DNA of 64,000 nt, from contig CAKUXO010000004.1 of assembly GCA_934700385.1 (NCBI GenBank), forward strand, positions 30,250 to 94,249, in the 5' to 3' direction. Under the pieces are notes generated by a model that worked only from the letters and a program-made list of their open reading frames with translations, was not told the DNA's origin and made no database searches. Shown in pieces: positions 16,751 to 25,238 of the stretch. The first letter of the stretch is position 1. The number at the start of each line of letters is the position of its first letter. Both the position numbers and the translations under genes were made by a program. The stretch is from an uncultured Candidatus Melainabacteria bacterium (GTDB lineage Bacteria; Cyanobacteriota; Vampirovibrionia; Gastranaerophilales; Gastranaerophilaceae).

Positions 16751-17398
16751 ATGTCAATTAAAGGAATTGTTTTTGATTTAGATGGAACGCTTTTATATAC
16801 TCTTGAAGATTTAAAAAATAGTTTAAATTTTGCCTTAAATGCTTGTAATATGCCAAAAAGAACCTTAGAAGAAGTAAGGAATTTTGTTGGAAATGGAATT
16901 AAAAAATTAATTGAGCGTTCTTTAGATGATAATCAAGAAAAATTTGATGAATGTTATAAAATTTTTCTATCTCATTATGCAAAAAATTCTCTTATAACTA
17001 CAAAACCTTATAATGGTGTTATTTCGGGCTTAAAAAAATTAAAAGAAAATAATATCAAACTTGCAATTTTATCAAATAAAATTGATGTTGAAGTTAAAAG
17101 ATTATCAAAATATTTCTTCAATGATATTTTTGATATTTCAATGGGTGAAACTTCAACTTTTCCTAAAAAACCAGACCCAAAAGCGCTTTTAGAAATAATT
17201 AAAGAATTTAATTTATCTAAAGATGAAATTTATTTTATAGGAGATAGTGAAGTTGATATTCAAACCGCAAAAAATGCCGATGTTCAATGTTTAAGCGTTT
17301 TGTGGGGATATAAAGATAAAGATTTTCTAATTCAAAATAATGCTAAAAATCTTTTTGAAAATTTTGAGCAAATGGTTGAATTTATTTTAAAAAACTAG
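16751..17398 (+). CDS. gph: HAD-family phosphatase, phosphoglycolate-phosphatase-like
   Basis: A 215-residue HAD hydrolase. Motif I is VFDLDGTLLYT (nucleophile Asp8 and acid/base Asp10), motif II is LAILSNK, motif III Lys is in FPKKPDP, and motif IV is YFIGDSEVDIQTAKNAD. A helical cap of about 75 residues lies between motifs I and II (C1 type), as in Gph and PPi phosphatase PpaX. Substrate is not certain. It converges on the glycosyltransferase operon with three bases between stops. Confidence 0.85.
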   Translation: MSIKGIVFDLDGTLLYTLEDLKNSLNFALNACNMPKRTLEEVRNFVGNGIKKLIERSLDDNQEKFDECYKIFLSHYAKNSLITTKPYNGVISGLKKLKENNIKLAILSNKIDVEVKRLSKYFFNDIFDISMGETSTFPKKPDPKALLEIIKEFNLSKDEIYFIGDSEVDIQTAKNADVQCLSVLWGYKDKDFLIQNNAKNLFENFEQMVEFILKN

Positions 17399-17401
17399 CT
17401 T

Positions 17402-18193
17402 TTATCTTTCTTTTGCCTCTTTAATATAACCTAGAATATCTTTTATGATATTAGATTTTTTGTGGTCAAAAATATATTTTCCCAAAGGATGTTTTTCAAA
17501 AAAGTATTTTTTATTTCTTTCAAAAATTTCATTACTAATTGATTTACTTGTTGTTGAATGGTTATGAAAAACAAATGTTCTATTACAAATTGCAAGCCTA
17601 AAACCTTGATATAGCGTTCTAAAGCAATAGTCATTATCTTCAAAAAACGCAGGTGTAAAGTTTTCATCTAAAAGTCCGATTTTTTCAATCACTTCTTTTT
17701 TAGCTAGAACGCAGCAAAATAAAGGCTCAATAGTATATCTTAAATTGTTTTTATATTTTGCTAAAAAAGATTTATATTTTGTTAAATAGTTTTCAATTGA
17801 AACCTCTTTTTTCTTTTGAATTCTTGGTGAAATTAAGCCGATTTTTTCATCTTTATTGAAAAAATTAAGAGTATCTTTTAGCCAATCAGGTGTAAAAAGA
17901 ATATCATTATTTAATAAGCCGATATAGCCATAATCCCCTTTTAGCGCTTCTTTTATGCCTATATTATTTCCTTTTGAATAGCCAAGATTTTCTTCGTTAA
18001 AAATTAATTTAATGTTTTTATATTTAGAAGAAAATTCTTGTAAAAATTCTTTTGTGCCATCTTTAGAACCATTATCAACAATTATTAAATCAAAATCATT
18101 TTCAGGGGTGAATTCATATAAAGAATTTAAAAATGGTTTTGTTGCTTCTTCTAATTTATTAAATGTAAGGGTTATTATTGCTGTTTTTTTCAT
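17402..18193 (-). CDS. Family 2 glycosyltransferase (rhamnosyltransferase-like)
   Basis: A 263-residue GT-A protein. ITLTFNKLEEATKPFLNSL and LIIVDNGSKDGT mark the N-terminal nucleotide-binding part. GLLNNDILFTPDWL supplies the D-x-D-like metal motif, and ENFTPAFFEDNDYCFR is the acceptor-side E-D-D block typical of WbbL/rhamnosyltransferase relatives. It is the last gene of a three-gene glycosyltransferase operon transcribed leftwards from 20987. Probable job: adding a sugar to a surface polysaccharide or glycoprotein. Confidence 0.87.
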   Translation of the reverse strand: MKKTAIITLTFNKLEEATKPFLNSLYEFTPENDFDLIIVDNGSKDGTKEFLQEFSSKYKNIKLIFNEENLGYSKGNNIGIKEALKGDYGYIGLLNNDILFTPDWLKDTLNFFNKDEKIGLISPRIQKKKEVSIENYLTKYKSFLAKYKNNLRYTIEPLFCCVLAKKEVIEKIGLLDENFTPAFFEDNDYCFRTLYQGFRLAICNRTFVFHNHSTTSKSISNEIFERNKKYFFEKHPLGKYIFDHKKSNIIKDILGYIKEAKER

Positions 18194-18205
18194 TTTTATC
18201 TTTCT

Positions 18206-19096
18206 TTAATTTTTTGAAAATAATTTTTTTCGATAATCTCTAAGGGTGTATTTTTTAAGTTCAGGGGGGAGATTTTCCATATATTTTTTATAATATTCAG
18301 GCGGATTTTTTCTTCTCCAAGGTTTTCCTAATTTTCCTGCATAATGAATAATCTTAGGATTTTTTCTTGCTTCTTTTAATTCTTCAATTGAATATACATT
18401 TTTTAAAAAAGAATATTCAGGAATTTCTTTAACTCTTTCATTTTCATATAGCGTTTCTAAAACGCAATAGTTTAAAGGAATTTCTTTAATTTTATCACAA
18501 GTAATGTTTAAAACATCTAAATCAAAAAGAGTTAATCTATCTTTAAAATCAAAAGATGTTTTTAAAAGTTTTTGAAAAGTGTTTTCTTGCCTTTGTTTTT
18601 CACAATTAATCAACATAAAGCCGCTCCAGAAAATAAATTCATTTTTATTTTCTTCAAAAAATTTGTGCCCTGTTGAATTTTTTGTGTTTTTTTCGGCTCG
18701 AACTCCGCCCCATTCAAAGTTTTCAAGGTTTATGTTATAAACTTCTTCAAGGTCATCTTTAAAAAACACATCAACATCAGAATAAATAACCTTATCATAT
18801 TCAATTAAAATTTGAGGGATAATCATTCTGTAATAAACAATTTCACTCCAGCTTTTGTTATTTGTTCTAACTCCTTTAAAAAGTTTTTTATCAACATAAT
18901 GAAAGCCGATTGAGTGGTTTGTTTTTTCAATTAAAGATGTTAAATTTTTTTGATTTTTTAAAGATAAGTCGTTATGCAAAATACGAATATCATATTTTGT
19001 TGAAGATTTTGCACTGTCAATAAGGCTTTTAATGGCAATTGAAGCGGCGGGAAGTATTCTTTTATCAAAAGTAAAAACAACAGGAATATTAGCCAT
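18206..19096 (-). CDS. Family 8 glycosyltransferase
   Basis: A 296-residue GT8 protein. It starts IPVVFTFDKRILPAASIAIKSL, has the DxD motif in VIYSDVDVFFKDDL, and ends with the GT8 signature IIHYAGKLGKPW. Relatives transfer glucose or galactose to lipopolysaccharide or glycoprotein acceptors. Its start overlaps the end of the preceding 632-residue gene by eight bases, so the two are translationally coupled. Confidence 0.88.
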   Translation of the reverse strand: MANIPVVFTFDKRILPAASIAIKSLIDSAKSSTKYDIRILHNDLSLKNQKNLTSLIEKTNHSIGFHYVDKKLFKGVRTNNKSWSEIVYYRMIIPQILIEYDKVIYSDVDVFFKDDLEEVYNINLENFEWGGVRAEKNTKNSTGHKFFEENKNEFIFWSGFMLINCEKQRQENTFQKLLKTSFDFKDRLTLFDLDVLNITCDKIKEIPLNYCVLETLYENERVKEIPEYSFLKNVYSIEELKEARKNPKIIHYAGKLGKPWRRKNPPEYYKKYMENLPPELKKYTLRDYRKKLFSKN

Positions 19097-20987
19097 TAAT
19101 CAATCCTTTTAAATTGTTTAAAGATTGCATATAAAATTCATCTTTATATTCTTTCAAGTTTTTTTGAAGTTCAGAATAATCTTCTTTACTTAATGAAATA
19201 CCTTTTTCTAAAGCCTTATAATAGTTTTCAACTTTATCATAAGAAATTGAATTTTTTTCATTAAAACCATTCATATCACAAAAACTTTTAATAATAATGC
19301 AAGGTTTTAAAAAGCCGTAAACAAGCTGAAAATTGCCACTTGTGCCGGAAGTATTATATCTTATGTGCTCTTTATCTTTATCATCATAAGCAGTTAACAT
19401 AAAATCTGCTTTTTCAATTTCATTATACATATTTTTAAAATCAAGGCGCCCTTTAATATCAAAGAATTTTGCAATATCTTTTGAAACCCCTTTAAGGTGC
19501 CCTTTTCCAACAACTGTGATTTTAAAATTATTATAACCTTTTTCAACTAATTTTTTAGCTGCTTCAATAATTAATTGGCTATTTTTCTTGTTAGGACGAA
19601 TGGCGCCAATTGTAATGAAATTAGTAATTTTATCGTTTTTAGGAGTGATTTTAACTTCTCCAAAATAATGTGGATTAACAACCACGCTTTTGGCATTTTT
19701 GTAATCTAATTTTCTTAAAGTGATTAATTTTTCATTCCAAGAATTTTTATCAATTGCAAAACTTGCTTCGTGTTCAACGAAAAATAACTTCGATTTATCA
19801 ATAGTCGGGTTGAAAAAGTCATAAGCAAGATTATAATTAATGCAATCACAAATTTTTCCTGCGGTTGTGGTTAAAATTCCTTTAAGAGAAGATAAATCAC
19901 CCTCTTTAAAAAATCTTCTTATTTCTTTTTGATTTAACTTATTTAAAGTTAAATTTTCACTTTCTTGAAATCTTGAAAATAAGCCCTCTTTATATCTTTC
20001 AGGGGTTACTAAAACACTAACATGATAACCTAAATCAAGAAGATATTTTACATACCCTGGGACAACTTCGCTGTGTGAAATGCTGCAAGGTTCCCAAACA
20101 AGAAAAGTATTTTCTTTAATGACAGGGGTTTTAATTTTTTCAAAATAAATCGGCAAAAAGCCAAAAAGCAAAGTTGTAATTGTGTTTTGATATTCTTTTT
20201 CTTTTAAAATAGGTAAGTTAAATAAATATTTAATTGATTTTGTAATTGTTTTTTGTTTTTTAGATAAATCAAGATCGTTTTCTTTAAAGAATTTTAAAAG
20301 TTTTTTCTTTGCTATATAAGAATCTTTTTGTTTTTTAGAGTTTTGTTTTTGTTTAACAATAGAACTTGCGTTAGCTCTATAGTAATAATAACAATCAGGC
20401 ACGCTAACGATTTTTTGCGCTTTTTTAATTATTTCAGGTGTCCATAAAACATCTTCATAATAAGCTCCTTTTGTGAAAGGTGAATTTTCAATTAATTCTT
20501 TTTTATAAAGTTTATTCCAAACATAACAACACCTTGGAATGTCGCAAAGTTTGATTTTATCAGCTAAAGTTGTTTTAATTTCTTCTTTTTCATATTTAAT
20601 TCTATCTTTTTTAGAATTTTCTCTAACTCTTAAAATTGAAGCAAGAGCAATATCACAAGAATTTTTTTCAATTGAATTAATTAATTTTTCATAATAATTA
20701 GGGCTAATCCAATCATCGCTATCAATAAAAGAAATAAAATCGCCCGAAGCCTGTTTAATACCAGCATTTCTTGCCATTGAAAGACCTTGATTTTCTTGAG
20801 AAATCAGTTTAATTCTATCGTCTTTTTTAGAAAATTCTTGCGCTATTTTTAATGAATTATCTGTTGAACCGTCATTCACTAAAATTATTTCAAGATTTTT
20901 ATAAGTTTGAGCTAAAACACTTGTTAAACATTCTTCAAGATATTGTTCAACATTATATATAGGTATTATTACGCTGATTTTTGACAT
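19089..20987 (-). CDS. Two-domain glycosyltransferase (GT2 fused to GT4-like)
   Basis: A 632-residue protein. Residues 1-230 are a GT2 domain: VIIPIYNVEQYLEECLTSVL, VNDGSTDNSLKIA and FISFIDSDDWISPNYYE with the DDW metal motif. Residues about 285-630 look like a GT-B (GT4-like) enzyme: FLVWEPCSISHSEVVPGYVK at the acceptor side, AIRPNKKNSQLIIEAAK and ITVVGKG in the donor half, with a weak C-terminal acidic motif. Two transferase activities in one chain would add successive sugars. It is the first gene of the glycosyltransferase operon. Confidence 0.8.
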   Translation of the reverse strand: MSKISVIIPIYNVEQYLEECLTSVLAQTYKNLEIILVNDGSTDNSLKIAQEFSKKDDRIKLISQENQGLSMARNAGIKQASGDFISFIDSDDWISPNYYEKLINSIEKNSCDIALASILRVRENSKKDRIKYEKEEIKTTLADKIKLCDIPRCCYVWNKLYKKELIENSPFTKGAYYEDVLWTPEIIKKAQKIVSVPDCYYYYRANASSIVKQKQNSKKQKDSYIAKKKLLKFFKENDLDLSKKQKTITKSIKYLFNLPILKEKEYQNTITTLLFGFLPIYFEKIKTPVIKENTFLVWEPCSISHSEVVPGYVKYLLDLGYHVSVLVTPERYKEGLFSRFQESENLTLNKLNQKEIRRFFKEGDLSSLKGILTTTAGKICDCINYNLAYDFFNPTIDKSKLFFVEHEASFAIDKNSWNEKLITLRKLDYKNAKSVVVNPHYFGEVKITPKNDKITNFITIGAIRPNKKNSQLIIEAAKKLVEKGYNNFKITVVGKGHLKGVSKDIAKFFDIKGRLDFKNMYNEIEKADFMLTAYDDKDKEHIRYNTSGTSGNFQLVYGFLKPCIIIKSFCDMNGFNEKNSISYDKVENYYKALEKGISLSKEDYSELQKNLKEYKDEFYMQSLNNLKGLING

Positions 20988-21042
20988 TATTTCCTCTAAC
21001 TAAACAATTTTGTTTAATTTTACCATAAACCAATAAAAAAGA

Positions 21043-21699
21043 TTAAACATCTTTTAAGGCTTTTTTAAATCCATCTTCAAGAGCTTCGATTATTTGTCTT
21101 GTAGATAAATTTTTGTTTATTTCATTAAGAGTGATAATGTTTTCTTTTTCAACTTTTTGAGAAAATATTTTCTCAATTAAATCAAAATCAAGGGTATATG
21201 GAATTGAGCCGTGTTGCAAAAGATAGCCGTTTTTTCTATATTGAGCTGAACCTATAAACTTTTTTCCTTTATAAGATACATCAGCGCCTGATGAAATAGA
21301 CATACAATAAGAAAGATTTTTGTGTTCATTTTTAGAAAATTCAAGTTCTATATCAAGGTTTTTAAAACCCTCAATTAATCCAAGAGAAATTGCCTTATAA
21401 CTTTCTATAACGCTTTGGTTAAAAATGGGTGAAACAAAGCAATAAGTTAATTCTCTATCATGTAACAACGCCCTTCCGCCACTTGGGCGCTTAACAACAT
21501 CAATATCATCCACTTTGTAACAATTTTCTTTTTGATTTCTTCCTAAAGAAACGCATTTTGGATACCATTGATAAAATCTTACAAGCGCATAATCTATCTT
21601 GTTTTCAATTGCAAAATCAAGCATTTTTAAGTCATATTCCATGTTAAATTTACCATCATTTACAATGTTACAATTATCTTTTATAAAATTGACATTCAT
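21043..21699 (-). CDS. Lipoate/octanoate-protein ligase family (LplA/LipM-like)
   Basis: About 218 residues of the biotin/lipoate A/B ligase fold: YQWYPKCVSLGRNQ, then VVKRPSGGRALLHDRELTYCF with the RRxxGGxxVxH-like lipoyl pocket, and GADVSYKGKKFIGSAQYR containing the catalytic-site Lys in FIGSAQ. Closest overall to LipM octanoyltransferases of Gram-positives and cyanobacterial relatives; ligase versus transferase cannot be settled by eye. The reading frame extends to 21738, but that would overlap the divergent gene's start, so the ATG at 21699 (MNVNFIKDN) is preferred; no clear ribosome site supports any start. Confidence 0.82.
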   Translation of the reverse strand: MNVNFIKDNCNIVNDGKFNMEYDLKMLDFAIENKIDYALVRFYQWYPKCVSLGRNQKENCYKVDDIDVVKRPSGGRALLHDRELTYCFVSPIFNQSVIESYKAISLGLIEGFKNLDIELEFSKNEHKNLSYCMSISSGADVSYKGKKFIGSAQYRKNGYLLQHGSIPYTLDFDLIEKIFSQKVEKENIITLNEINKNLSTRQIIEALEDGFKKALKDV

Positions 21700-21723
21700 A
21701 AAATTAATCATATCATATATAGT

Positions 21724-21999
21724 ATGAGGATGATACAAAAACTAAAATTATTTGAAAAAATGGTTGTCTTTTTAAGATGGGCAACCGATGCTGAGTTTGG
21801 CAAAATCTTATATGTTGGTGAAGATTTTGTTGAATTTTTAGTATTAAACCCAGATACTATGGAATATGGGGACAAAATTTTAATTAATTCGCAACTTATT
21901 CTTGAAGTTATGGTTTCAGGTTATGAAATTTCTCGCCTAATTGCTGAAATTTCTGCTCGAGTTGGTTCAAATTCTGACATTAACGACATTTCATTATAA
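21724..21999 (+). CDS. Small conserved-looking hypothetical protein
   Basis: A 91-residue protein with alternating hydrophobic residues (AEFGKILYVGEDFVEFLVLN, then KILINSQLILEVMV), suggesting a small beta-barrel such as an Sm- or SH3-like fold, followed by a C-terminal helix. This fold is inference only. It starts divergently from the ligase gene and ends three bases before a convergent histidine-kinase gene. No motif for catalysis is seen. Confidence 0.65.
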   Translation: MRMIQKLKLFEKMVVFLRWATDAEFGKILYVGEDFVEFLVLNPDTMEYGDKILINSQLILEVMVSGYEISRLIAEISARVGSNSDINDISL

Positions 22000-22001
22000 G
22001 A

Positions 22002-22628
22002 TTAATTTTTTAAATCAGGAATTTTTAAATTAACGCAAAATAAATCTTGAGTTTTGTTGAACTTAAAATCGATTTTTGAAATTTTTGCTAAATTGTGACA
22101 AAAACCAAGTCCCATTTTGAAATTACAGCTAATTTCATCATAGAAATTTTTAAATTCAAGACAAATTGAGTTGGATTTTTTATAAATTTCAACGCTGCAA
22201 GGTTTATTGTTTGAAGCATGAAGTGCGATATTAGAAATAATGTTTCCTATAATACTTGAAACAAAAATTTCAATGTTATTAATAACGCAAGGGTTTTCAT
22301 CTAAAATCATATCAATATTTATTTTTTTATTGATAAACAAATTCTTGTTATCTTCAATTTTTTTATTGACGATTTTTTTAATATCACATTTTGAGATTTT
22401 TCTTTCAAATTTTCCCGTTTTAAAATTGTAAATTATTAAGAAATTATCGATATATTCAATGATATCTAAAACCGTTTCAAAAACATCTTTATTAAGCTCA
22501 TTATCAATTTTATTTGATAAACCCATTTTAATGCTGAATAATGGGCTCTTGATGTCATGCAGAATGTTTGCTATTATTTTTTCATTGTTATATGAAATGG
22601 TGTCCGATTTGTTTAAAATTTTTTCCAT
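22002..22628 (-). CDS. Short histidine kinase without sensor domain
   Basis: About 208 residues. The H box reads IIANILHDIKSPLFSIKMG, with the acceptor His and the following Asp and Pro intact. The N box is degenerate (IIGNIISNIALHASNN, lacking the usual N-A-x-K/R), and the ATP lid is reduced to MGLGFCHNLAKI. There is no transmembrane or input domain. A TTG at 22643 could add five residues, but the ATG at 22628 is more likely. It is transcribed away from a NarL-type regulator (22788) with a 160-base shared promoter region, so they may be partners. Confidence 0.75.
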   Translation of the reverse strand: MEKILNKSDTISYNNEKIIANILHDIKSPLFSIKMGLSNKIDNELNKDVFETVLDIIEYIDNFLIIYNFKTGKFERKISKCDIKKIVNKKIEDNKNLFINKKINIDMILDENPCVINNIEIFVSSIIGNIISNIALHASNNKPCSVEIYKKSNSICLEFKNFYDEISCNFKMGLGFCHNLAKISKIDFKFNKTQDLFCVNLKIPDLKN

Positions 22629-22787
22629 AAATTTAAAATACAATTTTTTAAAAAAGATTTTAATTGCTCGATTGATTTATTAAAATATTAGCCAAGTGGC
22701 TAATTTTAATTAAATAATTAGGGTTATAAGATTGTACTATAAAATTTAAGCTTAAAGTTTTAATTTATTAGGAGAAAGGATTGGATT

Positions 22788-23486
22788 ATGGCACAACAAA
22801 CTATGAGGAAAGCTGCTTTTGATGATATCAAAGTAGTAATTGTGGAAGACTATAAGCTGACTCGAGTTGGACTAAGATATGCTCTTAATGATATGGAAAA
22901 CGTAAGCGTAGTTGGAGAAGCTGAAAGCGCAGAATCAGGTTTAGATTTAATTGAAGAAAATCAACCTGATGTTGTTTTAATGGATTTAGGACTCCCCGGC
23001 ATGAATGGACTTGAAGCCACAATGCAAATTCCTAAGGTTGCGCCTAAATCTAAAGTTGTTATTTTAACATCTCACGACAGGGAAGAAGAAGTTGTTGCTT
23101 CTTTTGGTGCGGGTGCTTGTGGATATTGCTTAAAAGATATCGACACAAAAACTTTATCAAATGTTGTTAAAAGTGCGGCAAAAGGTGCTTGTTGGATTGA
23201 TGAAAAAGTTGCACCATTAGCACTTAAAAACTTTCCCAAGCCTGAAAGTCTTGAAATATTAGGCAGAACGCAATCTGTTGATCAAAAAACAAAATTAACA
23301 GATAGAGAAGAAGAAGTTTTAAAACTTTTGGTTCAAGGTAAATCAAATACGCAAATTGCTGAAAACTTAATTGTTTCTGTTCATACTGCAAAAGCGCATG
23401 TTTGTTCAATTTTACAAAAATTATGCGTGGATGATAGAGTTCAAGCGGCAGTTAAAGCAATTAAAGAAGGTCTTGTTTCGGTTTAA
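22788..23486 (+). CDS. NarL/FixJ-family response regulator
   Basis: A 232-residue two-domain regulator. Residues 15-130 are the receiver: acidic pair Glu20-Asp21, acceptor Asp66 in VVLMDLGLPGMNG, and Lys in CLKDIDTKT. Residues about 165-228 are a LuxR-type HTH (LTDREEEVLKLLVQGKSNTQ, then VSVHTAKAHVCSILQKL). The N-terminus has 14 extra residues before the first strand. Preceded by GGAGAAAGG. The cognate kinase is probably the divergent gene at 22002-22628. Confidence 0.93.
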   Translation: MAQQTMRKAAFDDIKVVIVEDYKLTRVGLRYALNDMENVSVVGEAESAESGLDLIEENQPDVVLMDLGLPGMNGLEATMQIPKVAPKSKVVILTSHDREEEVVASFGAGACGYCLKDIDTKTLSNVVKSAAKGACWIDEKVAPLALKNFPKPESLEILGRTQSVDQKTKLTDREEEVLKLLVQGKSNTQIAENLIVSVHTAKAHVCSILQKLCVDDRVQAAVKAIKEGLVSV

Positions 23487-23510
23487 ATTAAATCGGTTAT
23501 ATAATGTGAT

Positions 23511-23540
23511 AAAAGCAGATAGAAAATATCTGCTTTTTTG
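23511..23540 (+). terminator. Intrinsic terminator after the response regulator
   Basis: Eleven-base perfect stem AAAAGCAGATA / TATCTGCTTTT around GAAAA, continuing into a T run. It lies 24 bases after the regulator's stop. Confidence 0.9.
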
Positions 23541-23561
23541 TTTTCGTATTAAAATGAAAAT

Positions 23562-23900
23562 ATGATAAAATATATAACTCCGATAGTTCTATTAATAATT
23601 TCAAATGTTTTTATGACTTTTGCTTGGTATGGACATTTGAAATTTAAAAGTTCATTTCTTTTTGGGATTATTTTAGTTTCTTGGCTAATTGCATTTTTTG
23701 AATATTGCTTTCAAGTTCCTGCAAATAGGCTTGGAATTGAGGTTTATAACGTTGTTCAATTAAAAACAATTCAAGAAGTTATTACCCTTGTTGTTTTTAG
23801 TTTGTTTTCAATTTTATATTTAAAAGAGCAATTCAGATGGAATTATCTAATCGGTTTTTTATTTATTGTTTTAGCGGTTTATTTTATTTTTAAAAAATAG
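23562..23900 (+). CDS. DMT-superfamily small membrane protein (DUF486)
   Basis: A 112-residue protein with four hydrophobic segments. It matches the DUF486 pattern: SNVFMTFAWYGHLKF in the first segment, then SWLIAFFEYCFQVPANRLG and LKTIQEVITLVVFSLFS. Function of the family is unproven; its size and four-helix layout resemble small multidrug-resistance transporters. Eight bases before the MFS gene, so likely co-transcribed. Confidence 0.87.
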   Translation: MIKYITPIVLLIISNVFMTFAWYGHLKFKSSFLFGIILVSWLIAFFEYCFQVPANRLGIEVYNVVQLKTIQEVITLVVFSLFSILYLKEQFRWNYLIGFLFIVLAVYFIFKK

Positions 23901-23908
23901 AGGAAAGT

Positions 23909-25147
23909 ATGAATCTTCATAATAAACATTTTTTTAGATTAGCTCTTATTTTAATTGCAACTGTGTTTTATTTTTTAGCTAATATCCATAGAGCAGGTAT
24001 CCCAGGGGCAATTTTTGATATTTTACAGGGGGATTTTAAATCAGGCGCTTGCGCTATAACATTTTTAGGCGCAATTTTTTGTTATACTTATGCTTTTGTT
24101 CAATTAATCGTTGGGCTTTTAGTAGATAAAATCGGTGGTTTTAGAGTAATTGCTGCAGGAAGCGTCCTTTTTGCAATAGGGGCGATGTTATTTCCTTTTT
24201 CATCTAATTTAATATTATTATATCTTTCAAGGATTTTTGTGGGCTTTGCGGCTGCAACTTTTTATTTAAGTACAGTTAGAGAAGTTAAAAAATATGCTAA
24301 AGATTCTAATTTTTCTTTAGCTGTTTCATATATTCTGTTTTTTGGCTATAGCGGCGGAATAATCGCCAATGCGCCTTTGGTTTTATGCGTTAATAATCTT
24401 GGTTGGAGAAATGTTTTTTCTTTCATAGGTTTCTTTACTTTGGTTTTATCTATTCTATATTTAATTATTCTTGCCTTGTTTCGTCCTGTGCATATTGAAA
24501 AAGAAACAAAATTCTCTCTTTCACCATTCAAAGAAATTTTATCTAACAAAAAGAACATAACTTTATATATTTTTGGGGGCGTGAATTATGGGCTTTATTA
24601 TGTTTTACAAAGCGTAATCGGAAAGAAATTCTTACAAGATTTTTGTAATTTTGATATTAATAAAGCGGCTGTTATTTTATCTATAATGGCTTTAATTTGT
24701 GCATGCGCTGGAACAATTACCGCTTTTATTTCTAAATGTATGAATAACAAAAGAGCGCCTATTTTTAAATTGGTTTCAGTTTTATCGTTTATTTCTTTTT
24801 TAACCGTTTTTTTATGTTTAGCTTTTGATTTTCATACAAAATTAATCGCTTTTGTGTTTTTAATTCCTGCTTTTATAGGCAGTATTTCACCACTTTTAAT
24901 TTTATCAATTCATTTAATAAATCGATATGAAATTTGTGCAACTGCGGTTTCAATTCAAAATTTTGGCTTCTTTATGACAGTTGGAATTTTAGGAACGTTA
25001 TGCGGTGCATTAATGAACGTTTTTAAACCAAATGAAATAAATGGGGTTTTGATTTATGGAAATCAATCTTATATGCTTGTTTTCGGATTATTTTTACTTT
25101 TAAGCATAGTAGAAATGTTTTTTGCATTTAAAATTGAAGATAAATAA
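23909..25147 (+). CDS. Major facilitator superfamily transporter
   Basis: A 412-residue protein with about twelve membrane segments. The MFS A-motif-like loop GLLVDKIGGFRVIAAG follows the second segment, and LSRIFVGFAAATFYLS is the fourth-segment R-x-G pattern. It resembles the nitrate/oxalate-like or general anion branch only loosely, and the substrate is not predictable. AGAGGAAAGT precedes the ATG. Confidence 0.88.
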   Translation: MNLHNKHFFRLALILIATVFYFLANIHRAGIPGAIFDILQGDFKSGACAITFLGAIFCYTYAFVQLIVGLLVDKIGGFRVIAAGSVLFAIGAMLFPFSSNLILLYLSRIFVGFAAATFYLSTVREVKKYAKDSNFSLAVSYILFFGYSGGIIANAPLVLCVNNLGWRNVFSFIGFFTLVLSILYLIILALFRPVHIEKETKFSLSPFKEILSNKKNITLYIFGGVNYGLYYVLQSVIGKKFLQDFCNFDINKAAVILSIMALICACAGTITAFISKCMNNKRAPIFKLVSVLSFISFLTVFLCLAFDFHTKLIAFVFLIPAFIGSISPLLILSIHLINRYEICATAVSIQNFGFFMTVGILGTLCGALMNVFKPNEINGVLIYGNQSYMLVFGLFLLLSIVEMFFAFKIEDK

Positions 25148-25238
25148 AATTTAACTACCCATAAAAACCTATATTTGAATTATTGTTTTTAATTATCATC
25201 AAAAGTAAAATAATAATAAGTAGAAAAAAGGTGTTAAA

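Noticed and set aside
22680..22787. Riboswitch-like leader before the NarL-type regulator
   Set aside because: Only short A/T-rich complementarity (TAGCCAAGTGGCTAAT) was seen, without a conserved aptamer pattern or a following T run.
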